DNA of 64,000 nucleotides from Taudactylus pleione (GCA_031769625.1 JAUIMM010000601.1:3277501-3341500); one strand, 5' to 3'. Shown: positions 23,341 through 35,217, numbered from the stretch's first letter. Program-made: numbers and translations. Notes: generated by a model not told the origin, from the letters alone.

Positions 23341-23409
23341 GTATACTGCTACTGAGGAAGCTGTGGGATCTACCACAGCGAAACACGTTTGGCATTTCAT
23401 CATCTATAC
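23341..23409 (+). ncRNA. Type I hammerhead-ribozyme-like motif
   Basis: Order seen: stem I 5' strand TGCTA (23347-23351), core CTGAGGA (23352-23358, matching CUGANGA), one extra A, stem II GCTGTGG/CCACAGC (23360-23366 and 23373-23379, perfect 7 bp with a 6-nt loop), core GAAA (23380-23383), minimal stem III (A83.T88, C84.G87), H17 = T (23389), stem I 3' strand TGGCA (23390-23394) pairing with TGCTA. GTATA (23341) and TATAC (23405) extend stem I outside an internal loop. Short-stem-III type I hammerheads are reported in Penelope-like elements. The extra A after the core and the 2-nt stem III loop make cleavage uncertain. Confidence 0.65.
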
Positions 23410-23925
23410 AGCACCTGGATTTCTATGTGGTTTTTCTTCTTCAAGCGTCAGCATGCCAGTGCAGGGACATCTGCATCACGTTTAGGCTGTGGACATTTAA
23501 CAAAGTCTGGTAATTATATCTGCTGGATAATTTTCCGGATCCACATGTGTAGACCAGTGACTGTGGCTGTATTACTTATATACGAATATCTCAAACGAGA
23601 CTGCCCCCTGAGATTGATTTCTCATCTCAATTTCCTTTTATACATCATTTATTCATCAATTCATATGGATATTTGCCTTAGATCTTCTTTGGAATGATCT
23701 TATGATATATTCACTTTCCTGTTCTATTGCTGTTATTATTTATATTTTATTTTTTAAGTTCATTATTGGTGATTATACATATTTATCATTATACATGGCC
23801 TAATATAACTTTTACCAATGATGTTTATATAGTAGAACAGATTATTTATGAATGACAGTTTGTTTGCAATTTAAGATGCTAATAAATTGATATTTTTAAT
23901 CAAGCCGCATAGATATCCAGGAATT

Positions 23926-24870
23926 ATTTCAGGATGTATTAATGTTCTGCAGACCCCTGATTATTGATTTGTATTGGGACTACAGATACTCTGTATATTA
24001 ATTGGATTTATACAATACTTATTCATAATATAGTGTTTAGTCTTTGAGCGCTGTTCATCTTTATCCTTTACTCTCCACATTTATCTTGATCAAATCTTAT
24101 TTAAAAGATAAAATCTTTATCACCACCCAGTCTTATAAAACAGTTAACATCTGATGTTCAATAAGCTTTGTATGCTCATCAGCATAATATAAATGCATTT
24201 ATCATCAAAAAGGCAAACATATAGTATACTTAAGACATCCATCAACCTCGGTCCATTACGGGCTGTTCGTCAACAATGTCAGTAAATGATCATCAGAAGT
24301 CTCAGCTACTTACCCCCCAGTGTCCTTTATGCCTTGCCTCCACTAATCACCGCGGGCTGTACAGCACAGCTTGCTCATCCAAAGTGCATTCCACTTCACT
24401 GCGCATGCGCCAGCAACCCGGGGACATACCACCTGGTAACTATAGTAACCGGACGTGTCCATTACTCTTCCCATACATAAGAGCAGACCTGTAGTCAGGT
24501 GCAGGTACAGACTTTCACAAATAGAGGCCTATAGTTAAGTACAATAGACCCTTCCATATTAGAATTACTCTCAAACTACTGTAAATAGTTCAATTTACTA
24601 AAGTACCTTAAACACCCTTGAATCATAGCCCCTTCTATAACCAGGCGTAATATGCACTCAGACCAGGTAAGCAGCTGATTAAACACACTGTATATATACT
24701 TCATATAAAAAACAAAAAATAATAAGAATTCGTAAACCATTAACCCATATTCATACACAATAAAATACAAAACGAACAAAACCCCTAAGAAACCAAAATA
24801 TAGTCCTACCAAGACTAACATATTACATACACAATTCATTGTTGCCAGAGTTGAACTCTAAATCATGATG
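23926..24870. other. No gene recognised
   Basis: AT-rich sequence between the two Penelope-like remnants. It probably includes the noncoding 3' part of the minus-strand copy (24240-24870), but no boundary or TSD was found. Confidence 0.45.
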
Positions 24871-24879
24871 TCTTATAAA

Positions 24880-25680
24880 AAGCACATATAATTAATATTC
24901 ATGTTCAGTCCTCTTGGCACTATAGTTCCTAAATCATAAATCCACCATGCCTCTTTTTGTAACAGGATTCTTCCACGGTCACCACCCCTCTCCAATTTGG
25001 GAATGTGATCGATCAATATTGATTTCAACTAGGCCACCTGATGTCCCATCTCCATAAAGTGCCTGGCCACCGGCTTATCACTATTTCCATCCTCAATGGC
25101 CTTTCTGTTAGAGCTCCTATGGTTGGCCATACGCTCTCTATAAGTTCTGGTCGTTTTACTGACATAGTGAAGTCCGCACAGACACATTAACAATTATATA
25201 ACAAACACTGATGTGCAGGTCAACCAATGTTTGATCAGTATCTTCTCTCCTGTGTGAGGATGGGCAAACATCTTGCCAGCCAACAAACCTCCACACATGG
25301 TGCATCCCAAATGTCAAATACACCCAGTTTTTTTGTGCTTAAACCAAGTGCCACTTGCTTCCTAGTGGAATTTTTTTGTGGGCTTTATAAGCAACTACTT
25401 GAGGTTTGGACCCCTTCTAAAAGCTAGTAACAGTGTTTTCTCCAGTCTCCTCAGACTTGTGTTACTGCGGATCATCGGCCAGTGGCCTCTCACTGATTTC
25501 GCAAACTTTGTGGCCTTAGTATTGAACTGGGTGGTGACAATGAGTCGATCTTCAACTCTCTTAGGTGGCTTATTTGTAGTATTATTACATATCTGTAATC
25601 TGCACTTAACCAGTTATCACAGTAAGCCATTAAATGTGACAGTATGGCCATCCTGCCTGAGCTGAATGTTTTTATTTCTG
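24880..25680 (-). pseudogene. Second Penelope-like remnant: GIY-YIG endonuclease
   Basis: On the minus strand, with stops and frame changes, the C-terminal part of a Penelope-like protein can be followed. A linker containing FRRGPNL (about 25410) and a GCTMCGGLLAG motif (about 25280) leads to CGLHYVSKTTRTYRERMANH (about 25110-25170) and then ERGGDRGRILLQKEAWWIY (about 24950). It differs strongly from the 21-22 kb copy, so it belongs to another Penelope-like lineage. At least three in-frame stops are present. The RT domain is not recognisable beyond 25680. Confidence 0.8.
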
Positions 25681-25689
25681 ATATGAGCA

Positions 25690-26270
25690 CCATTCCAGAG
25701 CATTGGAGCAAGTCTGGGAGTCTGGGGGAGCAGCAGAAGGTTCCAGCACTGCCCTGGACATATATGTACACATAGGTTACTGTATTATTATACATTATTA
25801 AACATTAACCCTATTGATGGTCTATGGCAGTGCACCATTATCAGTGCATGTTTTCCAAATCTCCTAGTTGGTGCACAGGTGTATTTATTATTGGGTGACA
25901 CGTGTTATCCACAGATGGTGCTAATTATTTGATTTGTTATACTGAGAAGAGCATGCAGCACAATTCTGTTATATACTATTTCTATTGTGGTCATGGTGTG
26001 GACTGGGGGGAGGGGGTTTCCAGGCAACCGGAAACCCCCCCTGCATTTGCCTATGAGGACTATTCCTTTTGTTTATATAAGATTCTCACATTAGCCTAAG
26101 CTAGTAAGCAGGCCGCCAGGCTCTACTTAAAAGCAGGTGCGGATGCCTCTGACTCAGAATAAGATCCATTGTGTGTCTATATTGTGTTTGTCTTCCAACA
26201 CTTTTTGCAGTACTCTCAATAAGTCTATCTCCAGGAGCTATCAGTGTGTTGGTTCCTCAGTCTTACTTGT
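25690..26270. other. No gene recognised
   Basis: Mixed-composition sequence with a near-palindromic GTTTCCAGGCAACCGGAAAC at about 26018-26037. No family assigned. Confidence 0.45.
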
Positions 26271-26274
26271 GTCT

Positions 26275-26530
26275 CTGTCTGTTCTGTGAGTCTGTTTTTC
26301 AATCCTGTCTGTGCATCCTCCAGTCCTGTCAGTAACTCCTGCACATGTTAATTTGCTTTTATGGTACAGTGGCAGTAAACTACAAAGGATGGGTATGTGT
26401 AACATCTAGAGATGAGCGGCAAACAGGCTACTGTCCACTGTGTGTTAGAGGTTAACTTGAGCTGCACTTACAATTGTTTTTCACAAAGATTATATATATA
26501 TATATATAATTATATATATATATATATATT
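26275..26530. repeat. Dispersed repeat plus (TA)n, copy of 15947-16204
   Basis: Matches 15947-16165 for about 215 bp and then runs into an interrupted (TA)n tract (26489-26529). A loosely similar TATATTATGTACTTACTGGG word near 26582 recurs near 29445, on the far side of the hAT pseudogene, so these may be subterminal parts of that element. Confidence 0.7.
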
Positions 26531-27061
26531 CATAATTACATTTAAATCTAGTTTTAAGACTGTGTGTTTTTTAGAGGCAGGGTATATTATGTACTTACTG
26601 GGTATGGTTGTGAACCCGTCAGCTGCACCCCAAAAATAAAAATAAGGGCAAGAAATATTTTTTTTTCTGCTGTCTAATAAAAAGCTCTTATCTTATAAGA
26701 AAAGTACATACTAAAGGTAGCAGTCCCTCATTACCTATCTCATTGTACATTCACTTGGTGTACAAAATAAAATCAATCATGGGTCAGTAGATAGAAGAAC
26801 AGGAGCAACTACTGCTGGCAGTCATAGTACTTCTTCAACATCTAATTAGAGTTTAGAAGGTCAAGGAGTAAGAAGGTGTAAAAAAGGGCACTCCAAGTCT
26901 AAACAATGTGACAATCTTAAAGAAAACATCACCTCTAATTATGAAGAGAAAAGTTACTGCTGAAAAAAATTGTGTGTTCACAATCTTCACAGATTCCTTG
27001 GGAGAGTATAAGGGTGTCCACAAGTGCTATGTATTAATCTGAAATTTCTGACACTGAAAAT

Positions 27062-29250
27062 GTGAGGTTGAGTAGTAGTAAAAGTAATGATGATGATAAT
27101 GATGATGATGATGATGGTTTAGACAACAGGATGAGGGGGATTGATGATGTTGATGATGAATGTGTTGGACAAGAACAGGCTGATAAAATTCAGGAGGATA
27201 ATGTTGTTTGTGTGAAAGTAAGTCAGCCACCAGTGGAAGCAGTTCTTGCCAGTGATGCGAAGAAGAGCAATGTCATACCTGGGCAAAACACCAAAAAATC
27301 CATCTCTTCCATGTTGAATTTTCTTTACCCAAATACTGACCACATTTTACAAAGCATCTGTGCCATTTGTAGTCCCAAAGTAAGTAGAGGTACTGTAGGG
27401 ACGTTATCCATTTAGGCACCATTTGCAGCAAGTTCATGCAATTTATTGATTAAAATCTGGAAAATCAAATCAAATAATAACAAGCAGTCCAGCATCAGCT
27501 ACCAGCAGCATGGATAAATCTGAGCACATGCAGTTTCCACTACCAACACCTTTATCATCAACCTCCTTAATGATGAATTAATGATCAGAGGTAGCCCTGC
27601 ATCCAATTTGCAAAGGCAAACTGACAACTCTCCTATCCAGAATTCCCAAGAAGATTCCTTGCACACTAGGGCTGCTCCTGCTGGGGGTGGATCTTCATCA
27701 CAGAAAAGGACCAAGATGACAAGTAGTTTTAAACAACAACTGACTGTGAAACAATGATTTGCAAGAGGTACAATGTATGAAAGCCACCATCCTGTTGCAT
27801 AGTGGATCACTAATGCCATGATGGCTATGTTAGCTTTAGATCTGCATTCAACATCTGCCATCAATGCATTTGGTTTCAGATGACTACTTAAGGTCATGTG
27901 TCCACTCTACCAAATTTCATCTCAATTCTATTTTACCAGAACAGCAATTCTTCACCCATACTAGGACATTAAACAAAATGTTATTCTTTACTTAGAAAAT
28001 GCCATCATACAGACTATTCATTTAACTACAGACATGTGGACAAGGGGTACTGCTCAAACTAGAGATTTCATGACTGTGACAGCCCACTGGGTTGGTGTAT
28101 TGCCTTCAGCAGCAGTATCTAACACAGAATTTGACTCATTCACAGGTAGGCTACTCTTTGATTCACTGGTTTCACTAAGATGCACACCAAAGTCTTTCTT
28201 GGAAAAACCCAGGTATGTTATAACAAAATGGCTTACCATACTAAGACTCTTCTCATTATTTGTCATTTACGATAATCCAAGTAACTTTGTACAAGCCTTG
28301 CAACTGGGTGAATTTGAAAATGTACCATGTTTTGTGCAAACAAAAAACTCAATGGTTCAGAATTTCTCAAAAAATTACAGATGCATGCAGGAAATGCTGC
28401 CTGGGGCCTGTAAAATTTCTTGGCATTTTCAGCATTCAGCAATCGCATGCAGAAAATTTCAGCAGCTGCAACAACAGTTCTATTTGCAATGTCACCAACT
28501 GAAGCAAGAGGTAGTTACTAGTAAATGAATCACTAAATTTTGGCAACCGTGCTTGATCCTAGGTTTAAGTCCTATGTGATGTCTTTCCAACTGACACAGA
28601 TCTTAAGAAATGCAAAGAGCTCCTTGCACATTAGTTGTCAGCTCAAGTGGCACATGACATCTCCTGCTTTAGTTTCTACTGCAAATGATGCTACCAAGAA
28701 AAAACTTACCTTTTCCAAGACACCCATTAGTGTTGATAATGATGAGTTAACTCACAACACCTCAGTGAAACATGACATCTGGTCAGGCTTAAAAGAGTTG
28801 CTCACATATATTGTCATCCCTCTCCCAAGACTCAATCTGAAACAGTAAGCATAAATAGAATTGTGGAGGATTACTTTAATGATAATGTACAAATTAGCAT
28901 CTTACACCATCCTTTTGAATATTTGGGGAGGAAAAAAGGCAATTTGGAGCCCTTGTACAAACTACTGTAGCTATGATGTACATAAGCTGCCCACCCTCCA
29001 GTGTGTACTCGATAAGAGTGTTAGCACAGCTGGGAACCTTGTGAGCAATCAATATACAGTAGTGGGCTACTTTCAAAAAATGTGGTCATCAAAATGAACT
29101 ACAAGTCTTATGAGGAAGACCTTAGACACCAAATACAACAAAAACAGATTGTAACGGATTCCAGTGGAGATGAGCTAATATGGTGTGATGAATATATTAA
29201 CAACAGTGATGAGGGTGACAATGAGAATGATGACATCTTCCAACTGTGAG
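27062..29250 (+). pseudogene. Decayed ZBED-type hAT transposase
   Basis: Fragments in shifting frames appear in the order expected for hAT transposases with a BED finger. They are: an acidic N-terminal run; a BED-like finger (SICAICSPKVSRG, about 27354-27390); TTDMWT-like catalytic-core entry (about 28026; WTRGTAQTRDFMTVTAHW); ALQLGEFENVPCF (about 28290); CRKFQQLQQQ with LKQEVVT (about 28450-28520); TVLDPRFKSYVM (about 28548); and the hAT C-terminal dimerisation region with SVSTAGNLVSNQ (about 29010-29060). Multiple stops and indels show it is dead. A 5' relative of the flank exists at 15.9 kb. Alternatively it could be a domesticated ZBED gene, but the stops argue against that. Confidence 0.8.
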
Positions 29251-29890
29251 GATGATTTACATGTTAGCCATTAGTAGCTTAGCAAGAGTGGCAGTCCCAG
29301 AAGTGTAAGTGTATGGTTTGTTAAACTGTGCATGTCATGTTTAATATGCAACATAAGGGTGGGTGTGAGGGACTAAGTAAAATTCCATTGTGCACTACTG
29401 TTCATTTTGGTTTTTGCCAAGATTATGTGTGTTTGACAGGCAGCGTATATTATTGTACTTTACCGGGGGCTCTGGATCCAAATCAAAATTGCAATAATAC
29501 AAAGCCAAATTCTGACTGCATGAAAACTAGGTTACAAGTCTTTACACAATTATCATCACTATGCTACTGTACACTGAATCTGATCAGTGCTGGTCACAGT
29601 ATGAATATGTGTAAACTATTATGAAGAATAAAGAATTCAGTGGATTGTCTCAGCCAAATCGAATTCATTCAAATACTAATGGGTGTCATAATGATGTACT
29701 GGTCTCAATACCGACATCTGAATCCCAACAAGGGACTTAAGATAGGCATTGAAATCCCAATGCCGGAATGCTGAAGGATGTCAGCCAAATGAGGTAAGTC
29801 CGGGTTATTAGGTTTTTATTAATGAAAACATTCTATAGGATCATATAGTTTATTAAACTGCCATTCTGTCTTCTATGGCTGTGAAACTAT
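29251..29890. other. No gene; MITE fragment near 29690-29800
   Basis: AACAAGGGACTTAAGATAGG and CCAATGCCGGAATGCTGA words resemble fragments at 37436-37510 and 54575-54640, so a short remnant of that MITE group is present. The rest is unassigned. Confidence 0.5.
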
Positions 29891-30342
29891 GGGCCTGATT
29901 CAGAGCCATCCTACATGAAAATGTGACCACAAACACGTCTATAGCGAGCGTCCATGATGATGGTCGCGATGGTCAAGACCATCATGACCATCGGGCTTGC
30001 AACGGAGACCCTGCGGTAGGGGCTCGCTGCCGCAAGCCCTGGAGTGATTTTGGCTCTATCAGAGCCAAAATCACTCCCACTGACATCACTACTGATGTTC
30101 CCATGGGAACGCCTCCGTCTTGCAGCCACGCCCCCGGCACGCCCTCCAAAGGGGGCGTGCTGTCGATCAACATAGACAGCACGCCCCCTTTGGTGCGAGA
30201 CCGGGAGCGACGGCTACTCCATCGCTAGCCGGGTCTTGCGCATGCACACAACGGAGCTCCCTCCATCGTGCACATGTGCATTGGGGTAACATCGACCTGC
30301 TCGCGAGCGTCCTGCGCTCGCGAGCGGGTCTGAATGACCCCC
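29891..30342 (+). mobile_element. Hairpin-chain MITE copy D
   Basis: Ends GGGCCTGATTCAG and CTGAATGACCCCC. Flanks are TAT (29888-29890) and GAT (30343-30345), so the 3-bp TSD is imperfect. The element is shortened to 452 bp by loss of part of the 5' hairpins and of the segment between the ACATCACTA and TTCCCATGGGAA stems. The GAGTGATTTTGGCTCT stem is perfect (about 30042-30077). Confidence 0.8.
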
Positions 30343-31318
30343 GATGTTTCATAGATGTGCTATATTCTTTTAAACTGCCATTTGTGTTGCTCTTTCGCTT
30401 AGTTTAGCCAGCCAGCTCACATCAACCTTTGGAGAATATAGATGAAAACAATATTGTGAGCTGTGAGGTGGTCAAAATTTACTGAAAATTACTGAAAACT
30501 AATGTTATTACTGTTAATAATGTGGGAACAAAAAAAGGCCAAACTAGATAATTTTAGCTGTTTTTATAATTTATTAAAGATACTTTTCAAAATATTTGAG
30601 GATGCTTTTGCCAGAACTAAAATATAAAAATAATTTAGAACCAAAGCCAGAACCAAAACACAAGGGTCTGCATATAAACCTACCTCTGACAATGTGAAAA
30701 TGTGAAGTATTATACTTCTACTTTCCTCCTAGGGGTATATTTACTAAAGTGACATTTTTTAGAAGTGTATATGTTGTCTATAGTAACCAATGAAATTCTA
30801 GCTATTATCTTAGTTAATGGGAACATGCACACAGACTCCCTGCCCCGCCCGCGGTCTAGCGGAAACACTAATCTGGCTGCTCTGTGCTGCAGCCAATAAG
30901 ATCTTGTCCTGTCTTTCCCTCCAATAGACAATAGAAACGTCATACACTGCATATGGCTGAGGCCATACCGGGGCCCAGGATTTCTCTTGGCAGCACTGCT
31001 TCTGACCAATCAAGGGGGTGGTGACATAGCTTCTTCTCTTCCAGTGGAGGTGGGCAGAGAGGCACTCCCTTCTTCAGTACAGTCACTGGTGAGCAATACA
31101 TCGCAGGGGCATGTTTTCCTACATAATCAGCTGCCTTAGGGAGGAACATCAGATCTTTGGGCAGGTCCTGCCAGCTCATGGGGCAAAGCAAATGCCTAGA
31201 AGGAGGTATGTAAGCCCCAGCTAACTGACTATGCCTTCCTGCATCACTAAACAGTGAGAGCCCCTGGGAATACCAAGTAACCCAGCAGACTGTGCTACAG
31301 AATTCTTATTGCAAGTTT
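30343..31318. other. No gene recognised
   Basis: Unique-looking sequence; GGGGTATATTTACTAAAG near 30733 resembles a MITE end of the TTTACTAA group. A moderately GC-rich, CCAAT-containing stretch (30830-30960) has no associated reading frame. Confidence 0.45.
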
Positions 31319-31798
31319 TAAGGACTAGTATACCAGCATACAGGAGTGAACTGTTTAAATTTAAATATTAGGCAGTTATCCCTCTTTCTAAGTTAATAAG
31401 AGCTAATAAAGAGGAATAGGCTCAGTCAGCCTGCTAAAATGTTGACAGCAGCTCTCCTCAGTCTCAGCCAGTCTGCTGTAGCACAATAAAGAACAGCATA
31501 GTCTCAGCATCTTAGGGGACATAAAAGACTCAGGTAGTTTTGCGTGTGGCAGAGAGCTGCAGCTGTTTTCTTTCAGAAGAAAGAAATATTATTTACTGAA
31601 ATAGAGAAACTTATCCAGTTCTTAAACTTTGATGCTCAATTTTATGACAATGGATTGATAATTCAGATATCTAACCCCAAAGAGATCTCAGCTTTATAAA
31701 GTTCACCACCATGGCCAATTCAGCTGAACTGGGGTTATATTTCTTTATGGGGCGTCATGGTATAGCCATACACTCCTGTATGCTGGTATACTAGTCCT
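31319..31798. mobile_element. Unclassified element with ~28-bp perfect TIRs
   Basis: AAGGACTAGTATACCAGC at about 31320, continuing through ATACAGGAGTG, is repeated as an exact inverse at 31769-31798 (CACTCCTGTATGCTGG...). The ~480-bp interior has no open frame of note. No convincing target duplication was found, so the superfamily is open. Confidence 0.6.
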
Positions 31799-32640
31799 TG
31801 TGATTTTATTAATATGCATGAACTTGGTAATGATGAAGCTTGTTATTGTAACTGTTATTACTTTATTGTTTAGTTCTTTTGCTTAACTCTTTTCAGCATC
31901 CTAACCTTAAGTGTAAAGTGGCGTAGTGTCATGGTATAGGTGAGTGAATTAATAGAGAAAGGAAGTGTTTTAGAGGAAATCTCTCCCCATAGGTGCCAGC
32001 TGTTGTGGGTAAGGGACGTGCAGTCAGGGCAGAGCCTCCCCTATCATACTCCTGAGATTTGATATATAAAGGATTAGAATAATATAGAAGATATTTATAA
32101 CTTATAAACATCTTCTTTGTTTATTGTAATCATTTTTATAGTTTATACTCACCAGCATTGTGGAGCTCCCTGAGACTGCAGGGAGAAGAGAGAAGAGGCA
32201 ACAGTAGCTCAGCCATGCTTCTGTACAGTCAGACACTGCTTGCAGATCTGGGGGCGGGGCCAGACTATGGGCAGTAAGCTGCACATAAAGAGAGCTAATA
32301 GAGGTATGCCTCTGAGAATGGGGGCGTGCCTTGAGCACTGATGGACACCTTGGATGTGTCATGTGACCAGGATGTGTACTGCAGTATATAGAGAACAGAG
32401 TTCAGTCAGCAAAAGCAAGAGAAGACTCAGTGATACAGGTAGGAGAATCAATGGACACTGAAGTTTAGTGTAGTGAGAGGAGAGTTACAGTGAGTAGGGG
32501 CTGTCCTGTGTGTGCAGCAGCTGCTGAGTGTAACAAACTATGTGGCTGTCGGTTTCCCTTCTGTGGCCACCGCCACCCACAAATACAGCATGCAGTGCGA
32601 TGTTTTAAATTTTTTAAGAGGGGTCATGATCACGCCTCCC
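31799..32640. other. No gene; TATA-like box near 32385
   Basis: CAGTATATAGAGAACAG at about 32383 followed by CAGGTAGGA (about 32438, a splice-donor-like word) could be a fossil promoter and first exon. No second exon or frame was found. The 5' edge of the L2 element lies near 32640-32700. Confidence 0.4.
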
Positions 32641-32644
32641 TGTA

Positions 32645-34864
32645 TTGGCCACACATCTCTCATGTATAGAAGAATCACCTCCCCTGCACCCAGTTCACAA
32701 TAACATTAGTGTCCCCCATAATATCTCTCAATATAACATTGACACTATCGACACAGGTTCCTTTTCTTCCCTGCTTGACTCACTTCTCTCCCCTATCCTC
32801 TCTCTTTCCTGCCCTGAACAAGCCACCTCCCTATACAATGCCTCCCTTACTTCTGCTCTGGACTCTGTTGCCCCAGCGATCACTATTCACACTCGCAGAT
32901 CTACTCCTCAACCCTGGCATTCCAAATGCACCAGATACCTGCAAAAGTGTTCTCGAACTGCCGAGCGACAGTGGAGAAGATCACGCTCTAAGGCAGATTT
33001 TCTCCATTTCAAATTTATGCTCTCATCCTATAGTGCTGCGCTCTCCCTCTCTAAACAGTCATACTTTAAGAAACTCATCTCCTCTCAGTCCTCTAATCCC
33101 CAGCGTCTCTTCACTACTTTCAACTCCCTCCTTCGCCCACCCCCTCCTCGTCTCCCCTCCTTGCTCACTGCCCTTGACTTTGCTACCTACTTTACATCTA
33201 AAATTGATTCCATACGTCAGGACATCATATCCAACCAGTCCCCCAGCACTCCACCTCCTCCTTTCCCTAGTCACCCCTCCCCATCAACTTTACCAACTCT
33301 AACATCCTTCTCCCTTGTATCTGGAGAGGAAGTCATGGCCCTCATCCGGTCCTCCCCCCCTTCCACCTCCCCCCTTGATCCCATCCCCTCCCGCCTCCTC
33401 CGCTTCCTCTCTCTCTCAGCCTGCACCCATCTTGCCCAACTCATTAACCTCTCCCTCTCATCAGGCACTGTTCCTTCTGCATTCAAACATGCCCTTGTCT
33501 CCCCCATTCTTAAAAAACCTACCCTTGATCCTAACCTTCTTTCTAACTACCGTCCCATCTCTCTCCTCCCCTTTGCCTCCAAACTCCTTGAGCGGATTGT
33601 CTACAACCGCCTTACCACTTTTCTTTCCTCCCACTCCCTCCTTGACCCTTTTCAGTCTGGCTTCCGTTCTCTCCACTCCATTGAAACTGCCCTCACAAAA
33701 GTCAGCAATGACCTCCTTGCTGCCAAATCCCAAGGCCACTACTCTCTTCTCATTCTCCTTGATCTCTCTGCTGCTTTTGACACTGTGGACCACCCTCTCC
33801 TGCTGAATATCCTTCACTCCCTTGGTCTACGTGAAACTGCCCTCTCCTGGCTGTCATCCTACCTCTCTGACCGATCTTTTTCAGTTTCCTCTCACGACTC
33901 CTCTTCCCCCCCACAGCCTCTTACAGTAGGTGTTCCCCAAGGTCCTCTCCTATTCTCCCTCTATACTTCCTCTCTAGGTGAACTCATCAGCTTTTTTGAC
34001 CTCCATTATCATCTCTATGCTGATGATACTCAAATCTACCTTTCCTCCCCTGATCTCTCCCCCTCTCTTCTGACTCGTATCTCCAACTGTCTCTCTGCTG
34101 TCTCTTCCTGGATGTCCCAGCGATTTCTTAAACTTAATATGTCTAAGACAGAGCTAATCATCTTCCCACCCTCCCACATCACCTCACTTCCCACTATTTC
34201 TTTATCAATTGATGGAATAACTATCTCATCTAGTTCTAAGGTGCGCTGTCTTGGAGTTATCCTGGACTCATCCCTCTCCTTCAAACCACATATCCAGAAC
34301 GTTTCACAGTCCTGTCGTTTCCATCTCAAAAATATTTCTAAGATCAGACCCTATCTCACCCAGGATGCTACTAAAACCCTCATACACTCACTGGTCATCT
34401 CCAGATTGGACTATTGTAACCTCCTCCTATCTGGCCTCCCCAAATCCCATCTCTCTCCTCTCCAGTCTATCCTTAATGCTGCTGCTCGGCTCATCTTCCT
34501 CTCCAAACATTCTGCATCTGCCTCCCCTCTCCTACAAGCCCTACACTGGCTCCCCTTCCCTTTCAGAGTCCAATTTAAGGTTCTCACGCTCGCTCACAAA
34601 GCCCTCACCCAATCTTCTCCCATATACATCTCTGATCTCATCTCCCTTCACGCTCCTCTCCGCCCTCTTCGCTCAACTAATGCACGCCGCCTTTCATGCC
34701 AGCTGATTACTTCCTCCCACTCCCGCCTCCAAGATTTTGCCCGCACTGCTCCCCACCTCTGGAACTCTCTCCCACTCCGCATCAGACTCTCCACCTGTTT
34801 GCAATCCTTCAAACGGGCTCTCAAGACCCACTACTTCATCAAAGCCTTCCAGCTATCATTCTAA
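32645..34864 (+). CDS. L2-clade LINE ORF2, RT part, 5'-truncated
   Basis: A 739-codon frame open to its natural stop. The N-terminal ~190 residues are the linker typical of L2 ORF2 ([20 protein letters not shown] and [20 protein letters not shown]). The RT follows: FRPISLLP-like [17 protein letters not shown], motif [14 protein letters not shown] (Asp373, Asp379), GVPQG, and the catalytic YADD at residues 458-461 within [12 protein letters not shown]. The L2 C-terminal region follows ([36 protein letters not shown]). The upstream endonuclease is missing, so insertion was 5'-truncated near 32640-32700. Directly after GVPQG four residues usual in the family (of the SVLG type) are absent, an in-frame 12-nt loss next to the active site. 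C/T-rich codons keep other frames open; those are shadows. The listed start is only the first ATG in the frame. Confidence 0.95.
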   Translation: MATHLSCIEESPPLHPVHNNISVPHNISQYNIDTIDTGSFSSLLDSLLSPILSLSCPEQATSLYNASLTSALDSVAPAITIHTRRSTPQPWHSKCTRYLQKCSRTAERQWRRSRSKADFLHFKFMLSSYSAALSLSKQSYFKKLISSQSSNPQRLFTTFNSLLRPPPPRLPSLLTALDFATYFTSKIDSIRQDIISNQSPSTPPPPFPSHPSPSTLPTLTSFSLVSGEEVMALIRSSPPSTSPLDPIPSRLLRFLSLSACTHLAQLINLSLSSGTVPSAFKHALVSPILKKPTLDPNLLSNYRPISLLPFASKLLERIVYNRLTTFLSSHSLLDPFQSGFRSLHSIETALTKVSNDLLAAKSQGHYSLLILLDLSAAFDTVDHPLLLNILHSLGLRETALSWLSSYLSDRSFSVSSHDSSSPPQPLTVGVPQGPLLFSLYTSSLGELISFFDLHYHLYADDTQIYLSSPDLSPSLLTRISNCLSAVSSWMSQRFLKLNMSKTELIIFPPSHITSLPTISLSIDGITISSSSKVRCLGVILDSSLSFKPHIQNVSQSCRFHLKNISKIRPYLTQDATKTLIHSLVISRLDYCNLLLSGLPKSHLSPLQSILNAAARLIFLSKHSASASPLLQALHWLPFPFRVQFKVLTLAHKALTQSSPIYISDLISLHAPLRPLRSTNARRLSCQLITSSHSRLQDFARTAPHLWNSLPLRIRLSTCLQSFKRALKTHYFIKAFQLSF

Positions 34865-35217
34865 CTCCTTGCTACATGCTCCTTCGTCCCCATCTGTGTC
34901 AACCCAGTTTGTCTTCCCCCACCTTTTTAGAATGTAAGCTCTCATGAGCAGGGCCATCTACCCTCTTGTGCTTCTCCTTACTATAGTGTCATTTACTTCT
35001 TACTCACCACTAGGGCACCTAACACTTGGTTGCTTATGCTCTGTTGCTTATCTGGGTGATATGGTCACTAATGTAGCAATATATATTATCCATGTCCTGT
35101 ATTGTATTGTTCTGTAAGTCACTTGTATACAATTTGTTTTTGTACTTTGTAAGGCGCTGCGGAACACTTGTGGCGCCATATAAATAAATGATAATAATAA
35201 TAATAATAATAATAATA
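34865..35217 (+). repeat. L2 3' UTR and (ATA)n tail
   Basis: The stop is followed by a short 3' UTR ending in GTAAGGCGCTGCGGAACAC, GGCGCCATATAAATAAATGA and an (ATA)n run at 35190-35217. This tail, with the GGCGC...ATATAAATAA signature, is typical of L2-type LINEs and marks the end of the element. Confidence 0.85.

Larger units (their letters stand above)
20450..23925 (+). mobile_element. Penelope-like retroelement with inverted partial copy
   Basis: A plus-strand remnant begins just before RT motif C (20973) and runs through the GIY-YIG endonuclease (to 22180), an AT-rich 3' region with CACGTG pairs, and a terminal region with a hammerhead-like motif. To its left, 20455-20870 is an inverted partial copy of the same coding region. 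The boundary segment 20876-20970 is the reverse complement of 23171-23264. Penelope-like elements are known for partial duplicated or inverted terminal copies, which this arrangement fits. In the inverted copy the segment equivalent to about 23267-23640, including the ribozyme-like motif, is missing. Confidence 0.85.

Noticed and set aside
24155..24190. Hammerhead motif on the minus strand (CTGATGAGC)
   Set aside because: The core CTGATGA is present, but no stem II followed by GAAA could be formed.
27062..27230. Asp-rich and His-rich frames on opposite strands as separate genes
   Set aside because: They reflect a GAT/ATC trinucleotide run within the decayed hAT gene.
32709..34947. Additional long frames on both strands in the L2 region
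   Set aside because: They overlap the RT frame; C/T-rich codons leave alternative frames open by chance.
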